This document shows positions 33,735 to 44,640 of a DNA stretch of 64,000 nt, in pieces. The DNA is from Mytilus galloprovincialis (Eukaryota; Mollusca; Bivalvia; Mytilida; Mytilidae), in contig NC_134851.1 of NCBI RefSeq assembly GCF_965363235.1, positions 36,794,321 to 36,858,320 on the forward strand. The letters are read 5' to 3'. Below the pieces are notes generated by a model. It was given only the letters and a program-made list of their open reading frames with translations, made no database searches and was not told the DNA's origin. Both the position numbers and the translations under genes were made by a program. Position 1 is the first letter of the stretch, and the number at the start of each line of letters is the position of its first letter.

Positions 33735-33905
33735 CATGTTGAGCTGTTCAGCCTCCCAGTTTTTTTGTGGAATTGTTTTGCTCAGTCTCTAGTTTTCTAT
33801 GTTATGTTTTGTGTACTATTGTTTGTTGGTCTTTTTCTTTTTAAGCAGTGGCGCTTTTTGTTTATTTTCGAAATATGAGTTTGAATGTGCCTTTGTTTTC
33901 TTTTA
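33735..33905 (-). repeat. R2 repeat, reverse copy
   Basis: It has TTGCTCAGTCTCTAGTTTTC, TATGTTATGTTTTGTGTACT, ATTGTTTGTTGGTC and AAGCAGTGGCGCTTTTTGTT in reverse R2 order. Confidence 0.65.
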
Positions 33906-33909
33906 CCCT

Positions 33910-35065
33910 AAACATTTATTGAGGCCAGAATATATAATTATATATTGATTTATTTACGTTACATGGACAGATTGGTAAGGATTGACAATGTTTACTATTT
34001 TACAATATCAGGGGCCATATGTATAGTGTCTCTGATCTCGTATCAACACTTCCCGTCAATCCTTCCTTTATTAGTTTTTAATAAAGAATCACAAGTTCAT
34101 ATAAACTGACAAAATCAACGTAAATAAGGCTATATCCCACAAACGTTTTATCTGCATAAGGTTCAAATGTGTTTCTATGTCATTTGTAATAGTGTAGGTT
34201 TTTTTTGTGAAGAAATTGGATTCATTTATAATTTGAACAATTATCACTGTTTCCAATTATTGACAGCCAAGATATCTTATTTTGAATTTTAAATACCACT
34301 CTTGAAATTACTATCAAAAATGATTCAGAAGATACCAAAGTGAGAGTTAAAACTCTTAGGTCAACGTTAAAAAGAACAAAAGTTCCCAATTAATGAGGTG
34401 TTAAATTGATACCAAGGTATCATTTTATGTATTTTGACAATTTAAAAGATATATTATTTCGATTTTTTTTAACACAACTGTTTAAACATACATATTTTGT
34501 AATGAGGCAGAATATACAGAAGTAAGAGTCAAAATTCATTGGTCAGCGTTAAGAAGAACAAAAGCATGCCTCTCCCATATATGACCTGTATAATTGACGT
34601 GGTTTCCTATGTTGACTCTGTTTTGACTACTCAACAACATTCCGTGTTTGGCTATAATTTGGACCTTTGTGGTTTGTATTAGCTCTTTGACGTTAGTTTT
34701 AGATTAATATTTTCAAATAGTTTGTCTTCGACCTTCACTAAGAACACAGTAATTATCAAAAAGCGCATCTGGTACAGTAAAATTGGTACCATTAAAGTCT
34801 CTTTTTAAAAAAAAATCAAAAACAACCTTAAATCATTTGTTAATATGTATTTTATTCCTTATCACACTAAAATATTATCTACTGCATGGTATCGAGTGCA
34901 TTTTCGAGTATATGTCATATTTATTTTTACAACTCATTCATGTCATTCGACTTTTGAATTTCGCCTTGGTATTTACGGGATTTTTTGTTTATTATATAAT
35001 ACTTGAATTTATTTTTACTATTATTATCATACGACGTATAATTACTGTCACATATATAATAGTCA
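33910..35065. other. intergenic, nothing recognised
   Basis: No gene. The 118-codon ORF at 34783-35139 is AT-rich and ends in the microsatellite, so I do not support it. Confidence 0.45.
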
Positions 35066-35069
35066 TGTT

Positions 35070-35165
35070 GATTCATTATTATTCATTCTTTTTCATTATT
35101 ATTCATTATTATTCATTATTTTTCATTATTATTCATTAATATTCATTATAATTTATTATTTTTCA
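35070..35165 (+). repeat. ATTATTATTC-type microsatellite
   Basis: TTCATTATTATTCATTATT repeats with interruptions (TTCATTATT and TTTTTCATT variants) across about 95 bases. Confidence 0.8.
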
Positions 35166-35169
35166 TGGT

Positions 35170-36465
35170 ATACAAAATGCCAAGGAATTCTGGTAACAAT
35201 GTTAATAACGAAATTCAATGCAGAATACAGTAAAACAAAGAATAACCCTCGAAAAGTGATTGTTTTATGTTAATGAAGAAAACGAACATGCATTTGTAGG
35301 ATAAACTCAGGTGAAATTAAAAAGAAAAAATATAGAATTTAAATTGATACTTTAAGTGGGAAGAGCATCCGTTATAGAACATGATAAGCTAAAAATATGG
35401 ATCTTTGATTTTTTGTATAACGGAGGGTAAAGGCTGACGCGGTCTTTTATCTAATATTCATATTGGAATTATTTGGGTCTTCAATCAAAAGAAAAGAAAT
35501 CATAAATGTGCTAAATTTTGGTGAATGAAGATTTCAAAGCTATTGAAGTCTTGTATGAAAAAAAATAATTGGTGTTATGAGGTAAAACATTTTCCCCTGG
35601 AGTGTAGGAGCATCTTACACAAATTCCTAAAACTCACCTAATTTAAACATTAAACCAAAACAAGTCTGAACAATCCTACACCAATCCTGAATTATTAATT
35701 TTTTGAAATCTTTGAATTGCAGTCTAATACTGATCCATGAACAGACTTAAGAGATGTAAATATTTTTAGATATATATTTAAACAAGCTTATAAGTTCAGA
35801 AAATGTGACGATGATTAAGATTTTGTTATGTAATCCATGTATGACCATAGTCTTACAGGGGGAAGAATTATGCATAACACTTTCACGTATACGTGTTCCG
35901 AAGTCCCTGAAGCGATGTACTTTTATTACGTAAGAGAAGAACGGACTAATTTTTGTGTTTTTAATTTTCGATTAATATCTAAAGACTTGAAATTGAAATT
36001 TATATTCATAATTGCCGGCTGTTAGAAATAAAAACGAAAATGTTTTCACTTTTCTTTTAAGAATAGAGATACATACTTGTTATCTAACATATAGCTATAA
36101 GAGGTCATAATTTTACTTTCTTTGCTATGTGCCAGCTTGTTGGTATCATTTTATTAGAAAAAAAGTTAAAATATCACATTATTTTGCGAAATGCAAAAAT
36201 GATATTTCAAATGCGTGTTGTTAAAGATATGATAAATTCGATACAGAGATGTTATTCACTAATATTTTGTTTTAAGAGTAATTCTTGTTAAAACAGATGG
36301 CATACATATATATTGTATCATGAGTTTTGTTATTGCAATTTTTTAAAGTGTTTTTTTTCCTGTCTTAGGTTGTTACTAGGTTTAATAGGTCTATTTTCCT
36401 TGACAAATCCAATAGGTAACCATGTGTTAATGTAAGGTATTAATGTCCTTAGAAGATAATGCTGT
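35170..36465. other. upstream region of peptide gene 4
   Basis: Mostly unique AT-rich sequence. Around 35835-35890 a TATGACCATAGTC and TGCATAACACTTTCAC pair resembles the distal upstream segment of genes 1 to 3. The ORF at 35837-36025 overlaps this and is not supported. Confidence 0.45.
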
Positions 36466-36469
36466 AATA

Positions 36470-36594
36470 CCCGGTGTCATTCAGGTTAATTGAGACATCA
36501 AAAGTGGTGACCAGTGGTAAGAGTGACGTTCGTGTAAAACGGAAACGGAATCGGAACAAACCGATGAATAATAAACGTTCCCATGATATATAAA
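36470..36594 (+). promoter_or_regulatory. promoter of peptide gene 4
   Basis: CCCGGTGTCATTCAGGTTAA starts at 36470 and TATATAAA is at 36587-36594, 117 bp apart. GATGAATAATAAACGTTC lies between them. The architecture is conserved although the flanking DNA is not. Confidence 0.75.
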
Positions 36595-36666
36595 GCCTCT
36601 CAAAATATCATTTGACACCAAAGTTTAATATCTCCTTGAATTGAAACCACTTACTATTCGGCTATA

Positions 36667-36964
36667 ATGTTGAAAAATTTTACGACTGCTTTTGTTTTAC
36701 TGAGCGCTTCACTAATGCTGTCGTCTGCTTTGCCGTTTGGCTTTAACAACTTCCGGTCCTACCGTGGCGGATATGGATTTGGGGATATTGGCGGTACTTA
36801 TAGAAATTTTCCAGGATTTGGAGGTGCTTATTCAGCTTTTCCAGCATACGGCGGAATACATCATCCACACAATACAGTAAACTATCATCGTCATGTGACG
36901 CCATATTCATATCGAGGCAGAGGTTTCATGAATAATCTCTTGAGTGGATCAACTTTGCCATCAC
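36667..36964 (+). CDS. secreted Gly/Tyr/Phe/His-rich peptide 4, exon 1
   Basis: The most diverged paralogue has the signal peptide MLKNFTTAFVLLSASLMLSS followed by A, and the mature start LPFGFNNFRSYRGGYGFGDI. It has one residue fewer than genes 1 and 2 (FRSYR against FRSSYR), NFPGFGG for RFPGFGG, HHPHNTVNYHRHV, and PYSYRGRGFMNN. It is cysteine-free and basic. The donor C/GTAAGT follows 36964; the ORF past it is intron. With exon 2 at 38495-38529 it encodes 110 residues. Many third-position differences with few amino-acid changes suggest selection on the peptide. Function is unknown. Confidence 0.88.
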
Positions 36965-37519
36965 GTAAGTCGTTTACAATTCTATCGTTGACAATTTTTT
37001 CCGAATTTAATTTTTTTTTTTAATTTGACTACAAAAGTTCTTATTATTTCACGATATTTTGAGTTCTAATGGAAGGTTGATTTAGAACCGTTGAGAAAGA
37101 TATCAGCATATATAGCTTGTTGCATCAAATATGTTGTATCTGGGTATACCTAGAAGAATATAAAAAAAAATATGACAACAAATTTCGTATTTTTTTATTA
37201 AGTTGATACTTAGTAGGTCAAAAAGTCAAACTCACACTCTCCTTTTTTGATCAATATCTGAACTTACACAACGTTTTTAGCATTGACGTGAGAAATTAAT
37301 TTCATTATTAATAATCCTGTAGAGAAGTGACCTGACCTTAAAATATATTTATTGTTGTTCATATACGATTGACATGATTTCATAAGTATTATTTTGCTAA
37401 CTTGTATTGTTACATTTTAAGGAACCATATATGGTAATTGTGTCATCCGTTAATTTCCGAACATGATTAATCATTCCAAGTCTAACTAAACTCTTTCGCT
37501 AAACACTGATGATACATAA

Positions 37520-37660
37520 TGACAACAGTGTATACCGATGTTCAATAGTCCCCAGTCGATAAAAGGAAACAAATACAGGTTACAAAATAAAACCGACGGA
37601 AACGCATAAACTATAAGAGGAAATCAAATGAACAATAAGGAACAAACACAGATCAAGATA
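37520..37660 (+). repeat. partial repeat in gene 4 intron (family of 28832-29175)
   Basis: It has CAACAGTGTATACCGATGTT, GACGGAAACGCATAAACTAT and AAGAGGAAATCAA, matching the first part of the repeat downstream of gene 3. Confidence 0.55.
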
Positions 37661-37919
37661 TATCTCGAAAACGATTTTATGCATATAAGTCTGTGTATGT
37701 TCCACCTGTTTTGAATTGCGGACACATGATGAGTTTGATGAAGAAAAATTCGCATCTGGTAAATAAGCCGTGAATCTTTGGTGTCGTGATCCTTGGTCAT
37801 TAAAATAATTGACAAAACAATAAAAGAAAGAACTTCTTAAAAACACAAACTGAGAAAAACCGTAATATGGAGAAGAAAAGAAATCAGACATCAGATTTTG
37901 CACTTACGATTTTAATAGT

Positions 37920-38346
37920 TTAATCAAAGGTACCAGGATTATTATTTAGTACGCCAGACGCCCGTTTCGTCTACAAAAGACTCATCAGTGACACTCATAT
38001 CAAAATATTTATAAAGCCAAACAAGTCAAAAGTTGAAGAGCATTGAGGATCCAAAATTCCAAAAAGTTGTTCCAAATACGGCTAAGGTAATCTATGCCTG
38101 GGATAAGAAAATCCTTAGTTTTTCGAAAAATTCAAAATTTGTAAACAGTTAATTTATAAAAATGACCAAATTATTGATATTCATGTCAACACCGAAGTGT
38201 TGACTACTTGGCTGGTGATACCCTCGGGGACGAAACGTCCACCAGCAGTGCCATCGACCCAGTGGTGTAAATAGTTATCAAAGGTACCAGGATTATAATT
38301 TCGTACGCCAGACGCGCGTTTTGTGTATATAAGACTCACACATAAT
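37920..38346 (+). repeat. R1 repeat: one full 354-bp unit plus a partial second
   Basis: TCAAAGGTACCAGGATTAT begins at 37924 and again at 38278, so the period is 354 bp. The full unit runs through CAGACGCCCGTTTCGTCTAC, AAGTTGAAGAGCATTGAGGA and GCTAAGGTAATCTATGCCTG. It then reaches TGATACCCTCGGGGACGAAA, CGTCCACCAGCAGTG and CCCAGTGGTGTAAATAGTTA. The second unit is truncated near 38346. It lies inside the gene 4 intron (1,530 bp). Confidence 0.75.
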
Positions 38347-38494
38347 ACACATTGAATATGGAAGTTAAACTTTATTATCCTTTGTACATACATATAAAAG
38401 TTCAAATTTATTTTCTTTGATTATTGGTGTTGTTTTGTTAACGTTTATATAATTACATACCCATTATAGGTTTTTTTATCTTTTTATTTTGTAG

Positions 38495-38529
38495 TTGCTC
38501 TTGGATTTTTAGTCGGAAAGGCATTATAG
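38495..38529 (+). CDS. peptide gene 4, exon 2 (hydrophobic tail)
   Basis: The acceptor TATTTTGTAG precedes 38495. The split codon gives Leu, then ALGFLVGKAL and TAG. Several third-position changes relative to genes 1 and 2 leave the ten residues unchanged, which is good evidence for coding. AATAAA at 38547-38552 may be the polyadenylation signal, although it is close to the stop. Confidence 0.85.
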
Positions 38530-38599
38530 CAAATACACAGTTTCTGAATAAAGCCAAAGACCAGGAATTAAGGAGTTAACAATGCATATTCATAAACAC

Positions 38600-40745
38600 G
38601 TGACAATTATATTATTTATGTATCAGTTTTGATTGTTAAGGACATAGATAGATATTCAACCAAGCTACTGTTTTTATTATGATCGAACCATTTAGTATGA
38701 TTTGGGAAACGGCGAAGGTACGATTTGGTATCTTTTTTTGTCCCAATAATTAAGCATACTATAAAAGTCACAATAAATTACTATTTCATGTATTCGACCC
38801 CTACTTTTCGAACGCTTATGATTGGTTTTAACATTGACCAAAAAGAAGATTTTGAGGTACAAAATGTGACTTTTGGGCATATTTTTACATTATTACATAT
38901 GTTTAAATTTCTGAATTCTCAATTGTTTCTTTCTTTAGTTACGAAATAGAAGAACGTGGAAACTAACCCTTGAAAACATTTGTCGACATCAAACGAAAAG
39001 TATCAACGAATTGCATCAGGGTGTAAAATTATTTGAAGCACATATGTAATTGTATACTGTCTATCAACTTAACAAAGCCACTCATTTGAAAGGATAGTAA
39101 GTAAAGACGAGTTGCGTACTCTCAGACCTGTACTTAGTGTCTATTTTGTTATGGGAATGTAAAAATAACCTGTCACGTCGAAATCAGCACCTTTAATTGC
39201 TACATGTCTTTGTATCAATCGGATGAGTGAAGCCTTCTCGACTTATATTGATAGTTTGTTCTTGTGATGTAATGTTGTATGCGGAATGTGTTTGCTCATT
39301 ATTGACGAACACACAGTAACCTATAGTTGAATAAAGTGATTCTGTTTATTTACTCGCAGTCCGATATGCGGTTTAAATAGAACAAAAGAATTCGACCTCT
39401 TGTGTTTAGAAGGTAGAAAAGTGTAATGAACTTTGTATACGGTTGTCAAAATGTCACAAAAGTTACTTTCCGTAAAGTCATTATAAATATTTGCATTCAC
39501 GTTGTTTAATTTTCATATTGTACAATTGTTCACAATGCAACTTGCAAACAATCGTTTTTAAAACGACCATAAGTCAAGCTGTTACGTCATTTAGGGGGTC
39601 TCCTTATAAACTGCTACTTTATTTTGCTCGACAAAGAAAAAATCTGGAAAAAATTACAAAAATTGAAAAATGAATTGTCAATCGTTTAAGACCATTCCCA
39701 AAGTGGCACACCTAAATTTGACATTTGGACGCAACTTCAAAGTTGGATGTTATATGACGGGGTTTTGTTAATTAATTTACGCATCGAACACACCCGTCCT
39801 ATATATGTAACATCACATGACTTTTAAGTGATTAAAACTATTTTTTTAAAATAATATTTGCATGCTTGACATGTTTTTTTCTTAAACAATTACAATTGCA
39901 CCGACAGTCATAATTTCTGTATTATTTAAAAAAGTTTTGTTACACATTTTGTTACACCTTAGTTATACAGTAACCCGGATTGGTTGGCCATTGTGAAGTT
40001 GAGTTTTTGGGGTAACATAGATTTATATCGTTGTATTCCTTTTGTTTGTGTTAACCAATTGTCGTTCGGAATTATTTTCTATACATCATTTATTGATCTT
40101 GCAATTCTTGTAATGTAGTTTGCGTCTTATTTCTTGAGTGTCATATTTTGGCTATGTTTGTGTTCGATCATACAGTATAATAAGTCGGTAGTTGCCCGCG
40201 AATGGATTTTTTTTATTTCTTGTGACTCTTTGCGTCTTATTTGCTGATTGCAGTTGGTTTTTTGTTTAGTGTCATGTGGAGATATGGTGTTATTTTGTTT
40301 TTCTTTTGATGTGTTTGCATCTTAAATTGGGATTGCACTGAATTATTTCATGATTTCTTTTGTGCTATATTTTCGATACATTTTTAGTCTATACTATCTT
40401 ATAGCATCTTACAAATGTCCGACGACATAATGTGATACTTTTTTTGTTCGCCAATATTATTCATACGATTCATACGATTTGAATTTACTATTTATATCTT
40501 ATTTTTTTCTTAATAATTTACCTACAGTCGAAAATTTGCAAGACATTAAGAGTCTTTACTTATTTAACAGTTTTACATTAGACTCAATTTTATTGTAGTA
40601 ATTTTCTTGAATAACCGTCCCACTGTTAGTTGTATGTTAGTTCTTCACAACTCAGAAACAGATTCAAGGATATCACAGTTCCCTTATATGAATTTTTACC
40701 GTATACGGTAGCTCACTCTATTTGTCTAATACATGCTCACTATTA
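38600..40745. other. intergenic, little recognised
   Basis: No supported gene. A GCTCATTATTGACGAACACA..GTAACCTATAGTTG segment near 39294-39330 resembles a reverse R3 fragment. Short ORFs at 38692-38949 and 39491-39673 have no coding character. Confidence 0.45.
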
Positions 40746-40751
40746 CAAGTC

Positions 40752-40912
40752 ACAGAGGCGGATTAAGGGGGGCCCAGGGGGCCAGGGCCCCCTTTTTCAA
40801 AAAAGTTTTGGTTGGTTATATAGGGAATCATTGAAGCGTGACGAAATCGCCCCCCCCCCTTAGGCAGTCAGTGTGCCCCCTCTTATGAAAATTTCTAGAT
40901 CTGCCACTGAGT
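40752..40912. mobile_element. short element with CAG(A/T)GGC(G/A)GAT ends
   Basis: The left end CAGAGGCGGATTAAG and the right end CTAGATCTGCCACTG are inverted relatives. Between them are G-rich and C-rich arms (GGGGGGCCCAGG and GCCCCCTCTTATGAAAATTT). I recognise the arrangement as a widespread invertebrate MITE. The flanking AGTCA-like similarity is not a clear target duplication. Confidence 0.65.
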
Positions 40913-40914
40913 CA

Positions 40915-41330
40915 AGTACTATAGTAGTACACCGGTGTCTTCATATTTCATGTACACCACATGCGTATATATATATTACTCGAGCGTGAAACATGCAACA
41001 ATTCTCTACCAAAGCAAGCTAGGAAACAATCTATCAACAAGGAAGTAAGTTAATCCTTTAACTTCAAAGGGGGTATGGTTTTCTTGTTTGAGCGCGAACA
41101 TTTATTGTCCACCTCCATCAATCAATTTGTTTTCTTTCAAAACTTAACACTATAAGGTTTTAGAAGATCAGAATTCATAATATTTAGACGATATTTTTTT
41201 TAATGAATCTTACCCCTCACTCTTTTTCACAATTTGAAGTTAAATTTTCGTTCCCGTATGTAAATAACCAGCACAAAGACTATTTTGTTTATTCATTTGA
41301 AGACTTCCATCGCACTGTTAAAACCAATAT
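40915..41330. other. intergenic, nothing recognised
   Basis: No gene or repeat is seen. Confidence 0.4.
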
Positions 41331-41334
41331 TCAG

Positions 41335-41420
41335 TGGCGGATCCAGAATTTTACAGTAGGAGGGGGTGGGCGCTGACTGAGCTTAGGTGAGCTCGCTCCA
41401 GTCATGCTTCAGTGAATCCC
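41335..41420. mobile_element. diverged relative of the 40752 element (left end)
   Basis: CAGTGGCGGATCCAGAATTT is followed by GGAGGGGGTGGGCG. No matching right end was found nearby, so this is probably a fragment. Confidence 0.45.
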
Positions 41421-41424
41421 GTAT

Positions 41425-42690
41425 GTTTAAGCTAACAAATTTTCCCGACTAAAGTTTGCTTGATATTGACAAATCAAAAACTCAAGTCACATGGTAATAT
41501 TTGGGATGCTTAAACCTTAGTTTGACATATTCTGTAAGTTGAAAAATGAATATACTAAAGACCTTTTGGGGATGTTAACATTTATGGTTGACTGGAATAT
41601 TTTATGTAGAATGTACAACCTGTTTCATTTAAAAAAAAATGATGATTCTAAAAAATAACGAAAAATAAGCATATATATGCTCTTTTAACTGTTCTTGAAC
41701 AGGGCTACAATTTAAAAAAAAAGTTCAGATTATCAAGTTCTTTGAAAAAGGAGAAAGGGGAAACCAATGGCACTGCTATATCATCTCAGAAATTATATAA
41801 ATTATTACCATCAGTATTGCAAGGCTATATAAAGGATGCATTTACATCTCTTCTGTTATGGATACGTCTGACAAATACTGTATATAGAAAAAAGTTCCTT
41901 TTGTGGCATAACTTTATTCATATAGATTATTTCTCCTACATATCTTTATATATTGCTTTCTTTAGTTCAAATTGGAATCTCAGATAAGCATCTGGTACTT
42001 TAAAACCTCTCCTCTCTGTTCCATGTCTCTGGTCGACATGTGTACTTCGGAATAATTCCTAGCTGTCAGATGTATAGCAGAACTTTCACATAACTTCTTG
42101 ATAAAACTGCTGTCTTACTCCCTTTTCGACACTGCAAACAAAAAATCGAACAGGCAATTAAAGAGGGGATTGCAACCACATGTTCCCCGTACAAACGGAT
42201 CGGAACTAAGAGCTCTTTCCCGGATCTGGCACTGGATTTATACATCAGATGCGTTACAAAATATAAACATGTTATTAAATATACTAGAATATGAAATAAA
42301 GAAAAATATAAATAGAAAATGTTGAATTATCATTTATGTCTACGAAAGCACAAGATCCTACTTAATTGGTCATGTTTTCAAATCATATCAAATGTTTTCA
42401 ATGGTCTTCACTTGTTAGAAAAATGTACTGAAGTTATTGTTAGCTAAATTATCAATGTTAGGTTATTGCATATTCTTCAGAGCTGTATCTTGAACTTATG
42501 ATGAATTGAAAAAGAGGGGATGGGTATACGTACTAAACATTTGTCTGTATTTTCAACATGTATAACAAACATGTGAGAAACATTAGTTTTAGAATACGAA
42601 ATATTTCTCATTCTGTAAACAGATGTTAGTTTTCTCGTTTTAATTGTTTTACATTGTCTTATCGTGGCCTTTTATAGCTGACTATACGGT
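41425..42690. other. intergenic, nothing supported
   Basis: The ORFs at 41742-41987 and 42098-42325 have no motif I recognise, lack clear splice or promoter context and look accidental. Confidence 0.4.
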
Positions 42691-42815
42691 ATGGGCTTTG
42701 CTCCTTGTTGAAGTCCGTACGGTGACCTAGAGTTGTTAATGTCTGTGTCATTTTGGTATCTTGTTGACAGTTGTCTCATTGGCATACCACATCTTCTTTT
42801 TTATATTGTAGGATT
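42655..42815 (-). repeat. R3 repeat head, reverse copy
   Basis: TTTTATAGCTGACTATACGG, TATGGGCTTTGCTCC, GTACGGTGACCTAGAGTTGT and GACAGTTGTCTCATTGGCAT then ACCACATCTTCTTTTTTA are the reverse complement of the R3 head. Confidence 0.7.
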
Positions 42816-42914
42816 GTTAAGGTATTTTGGTGTTTTTACCCCCCTCCCTTTTTTTTGTAATATACACCACAAAAAAACATTTAGTTAGGATAAAGAACTA
42901 ATAATCGAAAGTCC

Positions 42915-43112
42915 AATAATGTAAGGCTTCAGAGTTTCACATCATTTACATTCAACATGTTTATCGGATTTATTTTTACTATCAATGTTGAACCATTAAT
43001 TTTTATCGGATTTTTTTTAAGTACCAATGTTGAACCGTTCAACATTGAAAGTAAACAAAAATTCGATAAAAAATGTTGAATGTAAATGATATGAATCTCC
43101 GGTCTTATATTA
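42915..43112. mobile_element. palindromic MITE, tandem copy 1
   Basis: The left arm contains CATCATTTACATTCAACATG then TTTATCGGATTT. The right arm contains AATTCGATAAAAAATGTTGA then ATGTAAATGATATGAA. A CAATGTTGAACC motif recurs in the centre. It shares its arms with the next palindrome. Confidence 0.7.
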
Positions 43113-43120
43113 AAGGACAA

Positions 43121-43266
43121 TACATAAGACTTCTGAGGTTCATATCATTTACATTCAACGGTTTTATCGGATTTTTTTTACTATGAACCGTTCAACATCA
43201 ATAGTAAAAAAAATCTGATATAAAAACGTTGAATATAAGTGATATGAACCTCCGAAGTCTTATGTA
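43121..43266. mobile_element. palindromic MITE, tandem copy 2
   Basis: It begins TACATAAGACTTCTGAGGTT and ends AACCTCCGAAGTCTTATGTA. The arms of about 65 bp are nearly complementary, with a TGAACCGTTCAACATC centre. It starts nine bases after copy 1 ends. Confidence 0.75.
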
Positions 43267-43269
43267 ATA

Positions 43270-44335
43270 GCACTACGGTAAATAGAATAATTGAAATTCA
43301 GTTAATTGAGTGTGGGAGGCTATTTTAATCCACTTTATGAGTGTGTATTATATAATGTTACAATGTAACAAACCTATCAAACACACCGTGATAAATAACA
43401 TTATCTCCCCTGGAAATGCTTAACAACAAGACATAAAAAACTGATACTTTTTTTGCTCTATATCACATAATTATGAAAACACATTACATAGATAGGGAAT
43501 ACTGTGCTTGTGTACACGTTTTAATGTGTAGGTGGCACACTCAGAACGATCGTCTCTAGATTTTTTTTTTAAATTCGTCCCGGCCTTTCCGGGTTCGAAT
43601 AGCAACACGTTTCTTTTCTTCCCAGCTATTCCTGATTATGAATTAATCCAAAACATGCATTTATCCCAATGCAACAATTATTAAACAACTCACCTATACC
43701 AATGGTGATCGTCTAATTCCTAGCTGATTCCTTTAATCGTACCTTTCTTGACGACACCCATCGTTGTAGCGTCTACCATTGGAGGTAGCGAAATTACATG
43801 ATTTGACAGGAGAGCGAAATAAACAAGGGGAGCAATTTTATCGAACCGCATTCCGGACTGCTCGGTCCTACAGTACTTTGGGTTTTGATGTTTGGAGAAG
43901 GAAGTGTCAAACTATTGATTAATATACATTCATATATAACACTGTGTTAGATAAGTTATGAAGACTAATAACATTTGTGAATAAAAAAATAAAAAAACAA
44001 TTAATAAAAAAAATGTCGGTTTGTTATTGAACGTTCATGAACAACACGTGGGTATTAGTATTAGCAACGTCCTTAAATAGAAATCACTATGACGAAACAA
44101 TCATTTAACGGTTTTCTTTCTTAAATGTACTTTTCGTTATTGTAAATATTAATTTTTTTTTACTTTCATTGACCACTTTCTGCAAACAAGAAAAACTATC
44201 AATTATGTGCTAATTGTGTCCCATCGACAAACCAATGTGTTTTTTAAGTAAATTTAAAACAACAGTTCTTTAAATTAATAATACAAAAAGAAGAAGAAAA
44301 AAAAAAACAATTTCAACAGTTTAACAAATGATTTT
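43270..44335. other. intergenic, nothing recognised
   Basis: AT-rich sequence without a supported gene. One local GGGTTCGAATAG resembling a tRNA B box is discussed among rejected items. Confidence 0.4.
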
Positions 44336-44337
44336 AT

Positions 44338-44485
44338 TTCATATGTCCAGGGAACTTTTAGAAGAATAAAGATACTACCGATGGTCATGATCAGATTAAT
44401 ATCTTTATAGTTTTCTGTGATATTGACGCAGATGGGCGACTTAATCTTGATACCTTTGACAAACATGAAGAATTCAACTTTCAAA
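44338..44485 (+). mobile_element. reverse-transcriptase fragment (unassigned bivalve retroelement)
   Basis: A short frame reads KDTTDGHDQ and then CDIDADGRLNLDTFDKHEEF, like the LEID..GRL.TKLYDKRD.FNF segment that I recall from a reverse transcriptase repeated many times in mussel genomes. It is a small old fossil piece with several breaks. A sister fragment lies at 48108-48205. Confidence 0.5.
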
Positions 44486-44640
44486 CCTCCAATTCTCTGC
44501 AGTAATATACCATAAATCAATATATATTTGTAAATTAACTCACAAAATGCTCATTTTAATTAATGTCTCTTTGATGATTGTTGTGGCCAAAACTCAAAAA
44601 TTAATACAGACATGGAACAGCCGATGATACCAAAAAGGTA

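Noticed and set aside
34783-35139. 118-codon hydrophobic ORF
   Set aside because: It is composed of AT-rich sequence ending in an ATT/TTC microsatellite, with no homologue or splice context.
37580-37903. 107-codon reverse ORF in the gene 4 intron
   Set aside because: It overlaps a known repeat and has no recognisable domain.
43555-43615. Possible tRNA gene (GGGTTCGAATAG B-box-like word)
   Set aside because: No convincing A box at the right distance, no acceptor stem and no cloverleaf could be drawn.
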